Shown in pieces: positions 1-11,192 of a DNA stretch of 64,000 nucleotides. Position 1 is the stretch's first letter, and each line of letters begins with the position of its first letter. The translations under genes were made by a program, and so were the position numbers. Source of the stretch: Meconema thalassinum (taxonomy: Eukaryota > Arthropoda > Insecta > Orthoptera > Tettigoniidae); NCBI GenBank assembly GCA_946902985.2, contig OX336388.2:368639387-368703386 (forward strand), in the 5' to 3' direction. The notes beneath the pieces are model-generated. The model did no database searches. It worked only from the letters and a program-made list of their open reading frames with translations, and was not told the origin of the DNA.

Positions 1-1711
1 TAGAGCGGAGGGATTTGGGGTCTTTTAACTGATGAACGCTATTGAACTATTCAAAGATTCATGAACTATGCATTGAAATCACCTGACTTGAATTCTAAAG
101 TCAATGAAAAATTGAAAATGGACCCAGCTCAGATATCCCTCGGAATCCAGTAATCTGAAAGTTTCCAGACGCAATTCCTTATGGGAAAAGGTGTAATTCC
201 ATGGGAGAGGAAACACTACTAAGTAGGACAACAAGAGAAGTTGGTCAATAAAATGATTTTGAATAAAAGTAATTATGACTAATTAAAATTATTTATTTAA
301 TTCTATTAATTTGCACACCTCTATATGTTAACCAAGTGTTACAGCTCTAAATTCAAATATAAGAGACCCATCTTTTATTTTAAATTTATACCATTGTTCA
401 TAAGTAGACAAAACACCAAATTGTACCGCTGTAGCCTTAAATTGTGTGGATATCTCTATCTACTTAGTATAAAACAAAGTTCCCAATTCTTGGATGTAAC
501 GGGTAATCTCTAGAGCAACTTGATGGATTTTGATGCGGTTTTCACCATTCTTTAAAGGATTTCTCGATGAAGGATAAGGTAGAAAAACATTTAGTTATGA
601 CCAAAAGAAGCCGAGCATTTACGATTTCAGTGAATTGAGTTGAAGGAAAACCTAACGTCCATGTGTCTTTTAAGCTTACACTGGGTAAACCGTTAAACAT
701 ATCGAAATTCTCTGAGAGTTGTTCAGCATGAAAAGTTCTGTAAGAAAGTCCGCGACAGCTCCCACATCGACCACTGTAAGTGTTTTTGCGTTCTCATTTC
801 TTCCAGCAATCTCCATTCAGTGGAAATTTAAATTACTAGCTTCAGAGTGAGTTTACGAGCTTGCGAGCGATCTATCACCCTAGCTTCAGCCAGCATCAAA
901 CTGCCGAGTCGTATCGAATTAATTCTTCAGAGAAGAGTATAGCTTATGTGTTTGGAGTTAGCTGTTCACCTAGGCCTGCGCCTTTTAAGCTTACGCAGGG
1001 TAAACAGTGGGACACACACACCGAGGACATGCAGACGCCCACACATTTGATCTCATATGTCTACTTCATCTTTTACCCAAAAGCGACGGTACCGTAAATG
1101 TCTGTTCAGGTCACTAGCATGAAGACATGCAAATGTCATATGGACAGAAGTGCTGTAGGATTGTTGAAGTGAACGCTGCGGAGCAGCACGGGTCTTCTAG
1201 TAATTAATTTATTTTTAGTATTTATTCAGGCGGGTGTATTATTCTTTTTAATAACTATAATATGTAGGCTATCAAGAAAATAATTTAAAATTTGAAAACT
1301 ACATTCAGGCTCGTAATTTGCACCTGTATTGGGAGTGTGCGTGTGAACCACATATGTGGGTCGTTGGGGACGACAGTATGACGGACGGTGCGAGAGTCTG
1401 AGATTAATAGTATGTTTGTTCCCTTTGTCTGGTGTGCGGTGCTCCTGGCATTAGCGGCGAGCAATGCAACGTGTTCTCTCATTTGTTCTGATATATTTTC
1501 TTCATTTTTAGCTATTAAAGCACTTTGAAGTGACCTAATTCTCATTGCGTTTAATAAATGTTCTGTTTCAGTGCCCATACGTGCGTGCTAATGTTTCCTT
1601 GGATGGTTATGTCGCCGTCGTGCTGATCACATTCCAAAAGTACAGTGCACTGACCAACTCCCCAACTGGACTCCGAATTGCCAAGTTAGAAGGTAGTAAG
1701 TTCCACATGTA
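1..1711. other. Unassigned left flank
   Basis: No gene or mobile element is recognised here. Short frames exist on both strands but none shows a protein motif. A short phrase around TTTTAAGCTTAC followed by GGGTAAAC occurs twice (about 670 and 985), the only internal similarity noticed. Confidence 0.4.
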
Positions 1712-1810
1712 CAGGGTGAATTTTAAGCCCACCGACTAACTGCAGTGAGGGCTTCCTGACTGGAAATGGAGCAAATAAATCCATAACAACATATGTCCGG
1801 AAATGCATCG
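1712..1810 (+). repeat. Left terminal inverted repeat of the mariner copy
   Basis: This stretch matches the reverse complement of 2293-2391 with scattered mismatches and small indels. The best conserved parts are the outer CAGGGTGAATTTTAAG and the inner CATATGTC-GGAAATG. Confidence 0.75.
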
Positions 1811-1864
1811 TTGCCAAGGTAGACGTCATTCTCTCATAACTTTCTGCAGAACACGCTGCCACTG

Positions 1865-2185
1865 TTGCTTGTGCTCTTAGCAATAAGACAGGTCATGTGG
1901 CTGCTGCACGACGTAGCTCCAGCCCACGACCGCATTACCGTTCTCCGACACCTCGACAACACCTTTCCCAGACTTTGGATAGGAAGCGGAGACCCTGTTG
2001 CATGGCCTACTCAACCACCGGACCTAAACCCCCTGAATTTTGACTTGTGGGGGAATCTGAAAAGTGTTGTGTATGCTGCGCCCGTTCCGTATTTGCAGAC
2101 CTATCAACAGCGTGTCCGCGAAGCCTGTAACGCTATTCGGGTACAGACAGGAACATTCAAAAGAGTGCGGCAATCCATGATTTGA
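1865..2185 (+). pseudogene. Tc1/mariner transposase, C-terminal remnant
   Basis: The 106-codon frame holds the C-terminal half of a mariner-like DDE transposase, the enzyme that cuts and pastes the element. Visible family signatures are APAHD near residue 19 (the usual segment carrying the second catalytic Asp), FPRLWIGSGDPVAWP around residues 34-49, then PPDLNPLNFDLWGNLK, where SPDL-P-DF-LWG-LK is typical. The N-terminal DNA-binding domain and the first catalytic Asp are missing, and the usual DGAPAH is altered to DVAPAH. It lies between the element's inverted repeats, so it is the element's own gene, now broken. An active enzyme is very unlikely. Confidence 0.8.
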
Positions 2186-2292
2186 CTTGTGAACGCTTGC
2201 ATTGGATAGCATGGTGGCCACTTTGAACACCTGTTGTTACATGGATGACCATGTACTGTGTGCTTGTACTCTTTGCTGTCGTTGCACACTCG

Positions 2293-2391
2293 CCGTCCAT
2301 TTCCAGACATATGTTGATATGAACTTTCTTGCTCCCTTCCCAGTCAGGAAGCCCTGTCTTTAGTTTGTCGGCGTACTTAAAATTCACCCTG
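2293..2391 (-). repeat. Right terminal inverted repeat of the mariner copy
   Basis: Reverse-complement partner of 1712-1810. It reads inward as CAGGGTGAATTTTAAG, then GCCGACAAACT, then GGGCTTCCTGACTGGG. Confidence 0.75.
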
Positions 2392-2514
2392 CCTACGGGC
2401 AAAGGCGCTGACTACAAGCACATTCTGTCCCTTATAAAGCAAGGAGCCTTACTCTTCCCTGTAAGTAATTAATTCCGGGATACGTTTTTCATTTCAACAC
2501 TGCCAACTCAAGGT

Positions 2515-2735
2515 GTACAGTAAAGGCTAACGTTCTTGGCTGAGACCTGGGTCCAATTCCTAGCTCCACCGAGAAATTTAATGACTGGCCTGAGGGCTGA
2601 ATTGGAATTAGGTCTGCCGATTGAGGCAGAATTAAGCAGAGATATGTTCATTTCCCACATAGGAGTGGTATTCTGTGTTTTCCTACATCTATTTCGGGCA
2701 AATACAGGGATAATTCCCAAATAAAGGTTACGCCT
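2515..2735 (+). mobile_element. tRNA-derived SINE
   Basis: The region has a B-box-like GGTCCAATTCC (2550-2560) after a weak A-box-like TTGGCTGAGACC. It is followed by CACCGAGAAATTTAAT, a phrase close to the one after the tRNA-like head of the SINE near 39830. It then continues with a GGGCAAATACAGGGATAATTCCC segment resembling the body of other SINEs here. Ends are approximate. Confidence 0.55.
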
Positions 2736-2817
2736 GCGCCCTTAACGATCCTAATCTCAATTCCAACAAACACACCATCAAGGACTCCAGATCAACACTG
2801 GTTTGCAGACAAATTTT

Positions 2818-3330
2818 ACTTTCTGCTATATTTTTTTAAATTTTCAATTTAATTTTTTTTTTTTTTGAATTTCTAACTTAAAAAAATCTTTTTATTCTAG
2901 TTTCCCATGTTAATTCTTTTATTTCAAATATATTTATATTTTAAGTTTTATGTTTAAAATATTAAATATATATTTTTAAATTTAATTTCTTTTTTACATT
3001 TAAAACTTATAATATTAAATTTCAAATAAGTTAAATTATTTCAAATTTAAATGTTATAAATTTTCTTGATCTCTTTGTTATTTAAAACAATTCTTTATTT
3101 TTTTATTTATGTAATTTGAATTTTAACTTTTTAATTTTTAACATATTTTTTGTTTCTTAATTTTAATTTTTACTTTCCAATTCTTTATTTTCAATTTTTT
3201 TAAATGTCTTTATTTTTTAATTTATTTGTAATTATTTTAGAGAAACAATTATATAGTAAGTTATTTTAAAATATTTTTGAAATTTTTAAATATTATTGAA
3301 ATTTTTAAATTAAAAATAAATTAAGGAATA
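2818..3330. repeat. Very AT-rich low-complexity block
   Basis: About 500 bp composed almost wholly of A and T, dominated by T-runs and TTTAAATTT-like words. There is no coding potential. It separates the SINE-bearing left flank from the repeat cluster that follows. Confidence 0.85.
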
Positions 3331-3360
3331 AACATTCACTTACACAAATTGATGTGCAAC

Positions 3361-3625
3361 ACCTTTCCTTTCGATTGCTGGATATTTTATTGTGGGGGTT
3401 AATTTGGAAAAGGGACCGAAGTGTGTTACAGGAAACAATGAGCGCGCGTGGTGGTGGAGATTGGTACCACGACATACTGTCGGCCAACATACAGGAAACA
3501 ATGAGGTCATGCGGTGGCGGGGATTGGTACAACGACGTACTGTGGGCCAACATAGTGTTGCCCTTCGGTTGCTGGATATTTTTTGTGGGAGTGATTTTGG
3601 AAACGGGACGGAAATGTGTAACAGA
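3361..3625 (+). repeat. Nested direct repeats
   Basis: A segment of about 65 bp containing GATTGCTGGATATTTT (3370s) recurs near 3570. Between the two copies a unit of about 62 bp beginning ACAGGAAACAATGAG occurs twice (about 3429 and 3490). Reading frames across it are by-products of the repetition. Confidence 0.7.
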
Positions 3626-3744
3626 AAACCAAGGAAGCGCGCGCTATTTGATTTAACCAATGAGGGCGCGCGGTGGCGGAGAGATGGCTGTGAGATGGTG
3701 CCAACCCATTTTGCGTGAGGTGACGCACCCTCTTTTCCTACAGC

Positions 3745-4366
3745 CCCCTTAATTTAACCAGAGGACCCAAAACTAATAGGTCATCGCCTTTTTAACTCGC
3801 GAACCAATAATGCGACTTTTATGAGCTGTCCTAGGACTCGGGGTGACGCCTCCTGTTTTCCTATAATCCCCTTAATTTAATCAAAGGACCCAAGACTAAT
3901 CGTCATCGGCTTTTTAATATCTCGCGAACCAATAATGCTAGGGACTTGTATGAGGTGTCCTAGGACTCGGGGTGACGTCCCCCGTTTTCCTATTTAACCA
4001 AAGGGGCGTCACCCCGAGTTCTACAACACCTCATTCAAGTCCCTAGCAGTATTGGTTCGCGAAATATTAAAAAGTCGATGACCCTTTAGTTTTAGGTCCT
4101 TTGGTTAAATTAACAGGGGGATAGAAAAACGGAGGACCCAAAACTAATAGGTCATCGGCTTTTTAATATCTCGCGTTCCAATAATGCTAGGGACTTGTAT
4201 GTGGTGTCCTAGGATTCGGGGTGACGCCCCCCGTTTTTCTATCACCCTCTTCATTTAACCAAATGAACCAAAACTAAAGGGTCATCGGCTTTTTAATATT
4301 TCGCGAACAAATAATGCTAGGGACTTGTATGAGGTGTTGTAGGACTCGGGGTGACGCCCCTTTTTC
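3745..4366. repeat. Five-copy array of ~120-bp units, one copy inverted
   Basis: Units carry CTAATAGGTCATCGGC, TCGCGAACCAATAATGCTAG and GGACTCGGGGTGACG in that order. Four lie on the plus strand (about 3745, 3867, 4130 and 4243). The unit at about 4004-4122 is inverted, creating a palindrome with its left neighbour around 3995. No coding sequence is evident. This could be part of a larger transposon whose ends I cannot define. Confidence 0.75.
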
Positions 4367-4389
4367 TCATGATTTTGTGATTTGCAGAG

Positions 4390-4593
4390 ATGGGTAAATC
4401 TAGATCAGAATATATGCGAAATTATCGACAAAAGAAACGAGAGAAAAAAAACTTAAAACTGGAGAAGTACAGCCGAAAAAAATTGACATCACATATATTT
4501 CATCAATTTCATAGTAGGATAACATGTCAGATGTTACACATCATATGCAACTACGGTAAGGCTCGTTTTATATTTTTAAATATTCTATACTGA
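4390..4593 (+). CDS. Small basic ORF, possible exon of a transposon gene
   Basis: A 67-codon frame starts with a strongly basic stretch (residues 2-19, GKSRSEYMRNYRQKKREK). Such Y-R-[QR]-K/R-rich starts occur at the N-termini of some transposon-encoded proteins. A pyrimidine-rich tract ending in TTTGCAG lies just before the ATG (4379-4385), and GGTAAGG follows at about 4555, so the frame could be an exon ending near 4554. I do not recognise the product and no following exon was found. It could equally be a chance frame. Confidence 0.2.
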   Translation: MGKSRSEYMRNYRQKKREKKNLKLEKYSRKKLTSHIFHQFHSRITCQMLHIICNYGKARFIFLNILY

Positions 4594-4599
4594 GCCTGT

Positions 4600-5990
4600 T
4601 AGAGGAGGTGATCCGGGTACCATCCGCCGAAAGAATGGTACTTTGAAAGACCCCGTCCTTCGAACCCAAACTTCTGAGGATCGGGTGCATTTCTTAGTAG
4701 GCTTGCTCAGCACGAGGGACTTGATCCAGGGGATCTGGGTCATTTAGTACGGAATCAGTCATAGACGCCCAAAGAAATGCATCCGAAAATAAACAAAGCT
4801 AGCAATAAAAAGAGATCCAGTCTTAAGTTAGTTTCGTGCGTGATTTATTCAAGTAAGACCCCTAATCTATTTCCGGGGGTCGAAATTGGCTAATCCGCTA
4901 ATCTAATAACAATAATGAGTCGTCCCTAGTTTGATGCTAAGGACCCTCGCGAAAGCCTAGTTGCATGGAAGAAATAGCAAAGCAAACTAGGTGCGGGGTA
5001 CATGAATAATTAACGCGTAGCAAATTTACAAATAAATGACTCGGTACAATTTACATTTAACAGCTAGAAAACCAATCCCTAGATTAGGATGGTACCACGT
5101 CCACTTTAACGTGACATTTAATTTCTATCTAATGCCTATGTGAACGAAAGTATTATGACGAGATGCGTCGTAAACAAATGCTTATTACCAAATCTAATGA
5201 TAGTTTGACCACTGACTATCAAAAAAACAATTACATAACACTCTTATGTCTAATAGGAACAATGGGATAAATGCACTCGGGAATAAAGAAATAAACACTC
5301 TTAGTCTAGCCTACCTTCACGAATTGACATACTGTTTGTAGTCAATCGTCATCTCAAGCATGTAAGTTATGTTGGCAAAGCGCAACAACAATTGCGTCTT
5401 ACAAGCTTTAGATCACGCGGGCCACAAAATACTGATTATCGGTCCCAGAGATCCAATGTCGTCATACAAGTAGTGTCAACTCATTTAAAGTCATCTCCCA
5501 CATGGAAATGGATAGAAGTCACGGTGTCGATAAACAACAAGCAAATGGTTGCAAAGTTATAGCTGTAATTATTTAACAATAATTTAATCCGTTGGTTTAG
5601 GATAATTATGCTCTTGATTTATCAGAAGGTTTAAATGCTATTTAGTTAGTTCTATTAATGACACCAGTCATAGGCTGCAATATGTGATCTCACTGGAGAT
5701 TCACTCAAATAACCTGACTTTAACAAGTCAACAATAACACAGGTTGGCGGGTCTTACACCAATTGCCGGCGGTGCATCGGTCGTCTTAGCCGCAGCTCAA
5801 GAACGCCGGAATAAACCAATAGTAAGGCGGACATTCATTCCGTCCTGCCAAATACCAAATAATGTGTTCACGGACGCAACAATTACACTGGCTAGCCTAA
5901 TTTATACAAAGCTGGGTCAATTAACATTATATTGTTAAACCTTTCTACAACACGCCAGATGAAGCACAGTCATCGGCTCAAACATTTAAG
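4600..5990. other. Unassigned interval
   Basis: No element boundary or protein motif is recognised. The frame at 5744-5938 has no recognisable domain. The segment 4600-4870 has a more GC-balanced, SINE-like texture (for example CCAGGGGATCTGGGTCA) but lacks clear A and B boxes. Confidence 0.3.
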
Positions 5991-5994
5991 GAAT

Positions 5995-6312
5995 TCTCAT
6001 GGGCCCACTAGTAATATTAATAACATTAATAATAATTTAATGTTAAGGCATGATCTTGATGACAGTGCGGTGCCGGTACTCATACAAACTCTCGTGACGC
6101 TACAGTCCATGAAGGACCGTGGCGTCTCATACACCAGCCTTCCATTCTTCCTTGGCTGCAGCGCATCTCCTGGAGTTCCGGATCCCCAGCGCCGCGCCGG
6201 TACATCCTGTCTGACGTCATCAATCCATCTCTTCCTCGGCCAGCCTGGCTTCCTTCTGTCTTCTGGTTGTTGGTCGAGGGTCTTCTTAGGAAATCTATCT
6301 TCCTCCATTCTT
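5995..6312 (-). pseudogene. LINE reverse-transcriptase C-terminal tail
   Basis: The minus-strand frame opens with EEDRFPKKTLDQ and then GWPRKRWIDDVRQDV. The pattern R-PK--L----GRP-KRW-DDV is the usual C-terminal tail of RTE-like non-LTR retrotransposon ORF2 proteins. Only the last part of the protein is present and the downstream residues have drifted. This is a 5'-truncated LINE copy, as is common after target-primed reverse transcription. Confidence 0.6.
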
Positions 6313-7200
6313 ATAATATGCCCCCGGTAATGCAGACGTCTCTACACTACCCACTTTTAGGTTATAATACAACATTAGCGCACTGTACTATTCAATTTTG
6401 GTACTCTTTGTTTAACCGGAAGGATTGATTTATTTGAATTACTGCATTCCGACATAACTCACTTAACTTACCTATCTGACGACTAAACTATGCAAGAATT
6501 GCACTAACTCTCTGTGGATATAATGGAAATACATGCCAAACTAAGCTGCAATGCCTGCATCATCAAAAGCGATACTAATAAATAAAATAATATTTCATAT
6601 TATAATCATCGGATGATACAGTTGTGAAATTTCTCTCGTTAAATACAGCGAGTGATGTAATTAATATAGCAGCTTGTTACAGTCATTAATTACGCGGATG
6701 AATAATGAAATCACATTGTTAACTGCGGCCTGTAATTAATAAAGTATGTGCATCGTGTTGACTGTGGACCCAACCCCATTTCATGATAAACACCTCAATC
6801 AATCTACTGTACCAAGGATTATAAATATCACAAAGGTGTAAAGTGCAATACCGTATGTTATAGGTCAACTGTATTCAATTCATTAAACTGTGTGTCGGGA
6901 CGGAGCGCATTCATATTATTTAAGTATTCTGACTTTTGGTTTATCTGGCTGTTAAACGCTCCTACTTACAGCTTAACCCTGCAAGGAGCAAGGATTGGTT
7001 GTTACATAGAGGACCAAGAAGAGGCTTCTGAGGCCCATTCTAAAGAAATATGTCATTTGCGAATTATACTAAATAAATTCTGAAACAACATTTCTTGAAT
7101 AATTTTAAGAAGAAATTATGTATAAAATATTAAATTGAAATTAAATTCACCCAAATATTAATTACAAAAACAAAAATCAAACACAAACATCTTTCTAGTC
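6313..7200. other. Unassigned AT-rich interval
   Basis: No gene, RNA or repeat structure is recognised. Composition is AT-rich and no frame carries a recognisable motif. Confidence 0.35.
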
Positions 7201-7204
7201 AGTG

Positions 7205-7990
7205 TAATTTCCCGGCTCATATTCTTCTTTCCTCAATTTTGGCCATCTTTGGACCGCGTAACATAACTCATTGCATTCACTGTCTCTTATTTACTTTATC
7301 CTTTCTTGCCTTCCAGTAGTTCTTCATTACTTCACTTTGTCTCCTCCTCTCTCCCGGCCAGATGTTAACCCGCTTCTTCTTTTCATTATCCTGGAAAATC
7401 TTGAAATTTTTGATCATATTTCTGAAAAGTGGTCTGTCCTGAATAATATCTATTGTTACTTCTATCTCTTCCATATCCCTTTTTATACTTCGTACCCATT
7501 GATTACCATTCTTGCTTTTGCATACACGACTGTTTTTTTTTGTGAGTCTGGTGTTATTCATCCTCATTAGGTGTCCAAAGAAATTAACCCTCCTTTTCCT
7601 GATCATATCGTAGATTTTTTCAATTCCTTTATTTTTGTAGAGGTCATCATTTTTTCTATATCTGAACTCTCCACTTTCTGTTTGTAATGCTCACAATATT
7701 TTTCTAAGTAGCCTTCTTTCCTTTTTCTTTAGCTCTTCTATTTCGTCTTTTTTATGGAAAACATACATTCTAAGGCATAGAGACTATCCGGCTTAATTAC
7801 CGTATTGTAATGACAGATGTTAGTTGCAATAGAAAGATTTTTCGTATTGTATGTATCCTTCGTCAGTTGAAAAGCTTTTCCAATTTTCGTATTCTTGCTC
7901 TATTTGCTTCTTTGTCTAGTCCAAGCTCATATTGTAAACAGATGACAGTTTTCTTGCTGTGTTTACCACAAACATGTTTCACACAAGCAA
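7205..7990 (-). pseudogene. Non-LTR retrotransposon ORF2 3' fragment
   Basis: Read on the minus strand, 7606-7277 encodes RKRRVNFFGHLMRMNNTRL, a form of the FGH-xRM signature found after the reverse transcriptase domain of many insect LINEs. It is followed by a basic tail with ERRRQSEVMKNYWKARK. Decayed coding similarity appears to continue upstream to about 7990, but in several frames. The fragment lacks the polymerase core. It differs from the RTE-type tail at 5995-6312 and from the LINE at 37134-37845, so it is probably a separate family. Confidence 0.6.
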
Positions 7991-8083
7991 CCTTGGACTT
8001 TCCTAATTAATCACGTGATGTTAACAGCCATATAAATTGTATATATTTTTATATTATTTTTATAGTCGGTTTATCAGCCATGT

Positions 8084-8527
8084 TTGGCTTTTCCCTCAGA
8101 GTCAGTGAGGGATACCACCATTACCGCCGACAGGGCATTATCTTGCAGCTTGAAACATCGAGTCGGGGGATACAACTGGGGAGGTGGTACGAGCACCTCG
8201 CCCAGGAGGCGTCACCTGCAAAGCGAACATGGGCCTTATGAGGGATGGGTGGGAAGATTGGGAGGGATAGGCAAGGATGAGAGAAGGATGCGGCCGTGGC
8301 CTTACGTTAGGTACCATCCCGGAAACGAAGTGGGAAACCACGGAAAACCGCTTCGAGGATGGCTGAGGTGGGAATCGGACCCCCTCTACTCATTTGGACC
8401 ACCGAGGCTGAGTAGACCCCGTTCCAGTCCTCATACCACTTTTCAAATTTTGTGGCAGAGCCGGAAATTGAATCTCGTACCTCCAGGGTGGCAGCTACGT
8501 AAGCTGACCACTACACAACGGAGGTGG
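8084..8527 (-). mobile_element. tRNA-derived SINE (minus strand)
   Basis: Read on the minus strand from about 8527, the head contains TAGTGGTCAGC (A box) and GAGATTCAATTTCC (degenerate B box, 8462-8475). The body has GGTTTTCCGTGGTTTCCC and GGGATGGTACCT followed by GGCCACGGCCGC. The body is shared with the plus-strand SINE at 39757-40185. The 173-codon plus frame over this interval is antisense to the SINE and is not a gene. The 3' end is approximate. Confidence 0.7.
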
Positions 8528-8607
8528 CCCATTGGTCCTCACTTGGACCAAGGGAGGGCCTCACAGGCCCATAGCGGTTTTGATTTCTTTTCTAAGGTAA
8601 GGTGAAA

Positions 8608-8924
8608 ATGAAAATTCACAGCCTGTTTCCAGCCGACCGACCGGGTCAGGAATGGAATGAATGAAGCCGCCATCTAGCGGCGAGGATATGAACTGTGCCA
8701 GCTGCCGAAGCCTGTCGCACTCCTTTGGGGCAATGATACATTGAATGACAGATGAAATGAAATGAAGTGGAGAGTGTTGCTGGAATGGAATATTGACAGG
8801 GAAACCCGGAGTACCCGGAGATAAACCTGTCTCCCTCCGCTTTGTCCAGCACAAATCACACATGGAGTGACCGGGATTTGAACCACGGATCTTAGCGGTG
8901 AGAGACCGGCGTGCTGCCGCCTAA
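8608..8924 (-). mobile_element. tRNA-derived SINE, second family (minus strand)
   Basis: This is the reverse-complement relative of the SINE at 48757-49085, matching along most of its length. Minus-strand landmarks are CTTAGGCGGCAGCACGC, then GTGGTTCAAATCCCGG (B box), then CACTCTCCACTTCATTTC, then TGACCCGGTCGG. The first bases of the tRNA-like head are missing compared with the other copy, so the 5' end is truncated or decayed. Confidence 0.8.
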
Positions 8925-9147
8925 GGTAAGATAAATGCTTTAAAATAATTTAGGTTATTTTGATAGTTAACTTAAGACTCAAATGGCAATATCATTTATT
9001 CTCAACAATATTTAAAACAATAGATCCCGATACAAAAAGCAATTTATTCTGACTGTAAGGTTCTTGTAGGGTTCTTGTAGGTTTTAATGGGTGCTGACTC
9101 TATGAATCTACAGTAGGTACTGATAGAATCGGATATTTAAATTGTGA

Positions 9148-9148
<1 letters not shown>

Positions 9149-9181
<33 letters not shown>
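9149..9181 (+). repeat. (AAT)n microsatellite
   Basis: Eleven AAT units adjoin the 3' end of the minus-strand SINE that follows. It probably grew from that SINE's tail, since read on the minus strand the SINE runs straight into (ATT)n. Confidence 0.85.
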
Positions 9182-9542
9182 TCGTATGGCCTTGGGTGCC
9201 GGGTGTAAGCTGTATTTGACACCCAGAGGGTAGCTTGAATGTCGAATTTCGTTGTCCCTTGAAGCACTATGAAAGTCAAGGAGGTTATACATCTAAGGAC
9301 CTTGAACACTACAGCGCTTTCTAGTAGAGAAATGAGGAACTTTGTGTTGGCGGAATCTCCCGAGATTATTATGCCATTATGAATTCGGCCTACTGAATTC
9401 AAATGGGTTCTTTGACATGCCAACATCGTATGACATGGTGCCGTGATTTTTGCCGGCTTAAAAAAAATCTTTACTACGGCCAGGAGCGAACCTGCAAGTT
9501 TGGGGTGAGTAGACCGACACGTTGACCACTCACCCACCGTGG
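9182..9542 (-). mobile_element. tRNA-derived SINE, third family (minus strand)
   Basis: Read on the minus strand from about 9542, the head has GGGTGAGTGGTCAACG (A box) and CAGGTTCGCTCC (B box). The body has GGCACCATGTCA and GGCATGTCAAAGAACCC, a landmark also present in SINE tail fragments near 46840 and 48160. It ends in the (ATT)n tract. The 145-codon frame overlapping it is a shadow. Confidence 0.65.
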
Positions 9543-9658
9543 CAAGCTAATTGTGAAGTGAAAGATTAGAATTCGCTTGAATGCTTGACACTTAAAACTA
9601 GCCAATGACTCAACACAAACACGTCCGATTCACGCCATGTTGTCATGAACAGGTGGTA

Positions 9659-9666
9659 GTTATAAA
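9659..9666. repeat. hAT target-site duplication, left copy
   Basis: GTTATAAA, identical to 38602-38609 and directly abutting the left TIR. Eight-base duplications are the hallmark of the hAT superfamily. Confidence 0.8.
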
Positions 9667-9684
9667 TAAAGCCTTGCGCAGATA
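9667..9684 (+). repeat. hAT left terminal inverted repeat
   Basis: TAAAGCCTTGCGCAGATA matches the right end at 13 of 18 positions. It is followed by several GCGGATA words (9700-9780). Confidence 0.7.
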
Positions 9685-10345
9685 TCCGCTAATTCTTTCG
9701 CCTTGCGGATATAGTTTGCGTGGCTGTGCAGATAGCGGATAAGCTGCGGATAATGTTTAGAGTAAATTTGCGGATAGTCTTTAGAATACAATGATCAACT
9801 GCATTCTTTAAAATAATTTTAGTTTTTGCAAAGATCTGCGTCTTTTACGTTCCTTGTTATTTCCCTATTTGCTTTCGCTGATTGTGTGAGAATAATAGAG
9901 AAGTGAGAGAAGCCAGTCATGGAAATACCCTCAATTAGTGTTCACTTATCCCCAAAAAATGTCCTTTATACCTGCGTTTGCGTGCATGGGTATATCCGAC
10001 GACTATGTCAATGTTATAATTACACACTCGATGTTTAACTTGCTGTTACTCAGAGGGACAAAACTCAGTCTATATTGTCTTGCGATTCACACACAGCCTA
10101 TGGGAACGAATTTCCTATAAAATGTCTAAAGGTGTTGCTTTAGTAGTATACGCTTTATCTAATAAATTAACAAGAAGTTCCGTGACGATCTGAAGAGCCT
10201 ACTTTTCTTAAAATGTAAGATTCATGGCAATTATTAATACATACGGATCTACCTAGAATAATGATGAAATTAAGTTGGTAATATCATAATTTCTAATTAG
10301 TTCGAAATACTGTATATCTGGCATAGTGTAGCCGAATATAGCATT

Positions 10346-10748
10346 ACAGTTGGCAGCCCTGGTGACTGAATATATTCTTAGTTCAATCTCTTAAGGTCCA
10401 AAATACAAAATTTGGTTCAAGTCCAATGGATAGCATGGACGTTACATGCAGTTAAACATTGGATCTAACAACGTGCGTAAAATCATTTTGGCAACAATGT
10501 CATTCATGTATTGGTCAGGAATAATCTGAAATAATATGATCTATTGTTGTGCCAATTTTGAATTAAATCCATTAGTTAGTACAGAAGTTTCATGCATTTT
10601 AAAATTGGACCTATTAGCAGGCTTAGAATCATGTTGGCTGCACTGACGTATATTAGTGACTCCAAATTATTCTAGATTGCCAGGTACTATACATGTGCAA
10701 AGTTCAGAGCTATTGGCTTGCATACTTTCTGATATATTGATATATTGG
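10346..10748 (+). repeat. hAT internal repeat, left unit
   Basis: The unit starts with CAGTTGGCAGCCCT and ends with a stretch resembling CTTAGAATCATGTTGG, GCACTGACGTATAT, GGTACTATAC and GGCTTGCAT. The same landmarks in the same order recur at 37897-38160. A third copy, at 38189-38530, keeps the first part. The units are thus on both sides of the LINE, inside the hAT. Confidence 0.65.
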
Positions 10749-11192
10749 AGGCTGGATTTAGACAGCTCCTTAACCCGGTCCATGAGTCAATCCTAATTGG
10801 CTACATGGATAATTCTTGCCAGGCGCGTCCACGTCGCGGGGGTGGGCAACGGTACTGTAATATACCATGGAACTACAGTACCGGCTAAGTTCTGGTGAGG
10901 ACCCAGTCCTATGGGGTATAACATAGGCCCCGTGCACAGGGTTACGTGCGAAGACCTCAACGGAATCTGCAGCGGAGAAGATGGACTTCAGAACGGTGGA
11001 GATTGCGGAAGAGGCAACCCAGTACTCAGGGAATAGTATGAGTACAGCATCAATCGTCAGCGTCTGTTTCCCATGTTAGGGGCGGCTGCAAGGGCGTCTG
11101 TTCTCCATGTTAGGGGCGGCCTGAATAATAGCTGGCAGTAGCTTCATAAAATGCCTTTGGGAGTGGCGACCCCATCGTAATAATAGCCTAAA

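Larger units (their letters stand above)
1712..2391 (+). mobile_element. Deleted Tc1/mariner-type transposon
   Basis: A DNA transposon remnant of 680 bp. Its ends are inverted repeats of about 100 bp: both read inward as CAGGGTGAATTTTAAG and continue with good similarity through GGGCTTCCTGACTGG and ACATATGT. A TA precedes the left end directly; on the right a TA lies two bases beyond the repeat, so the duplication is imperfect. Inside lies the C-terminal part of a DDE transposase. A full-length relative would be longer, so this is an internally deleted, non-autonomous copy. Confidence 0.75.
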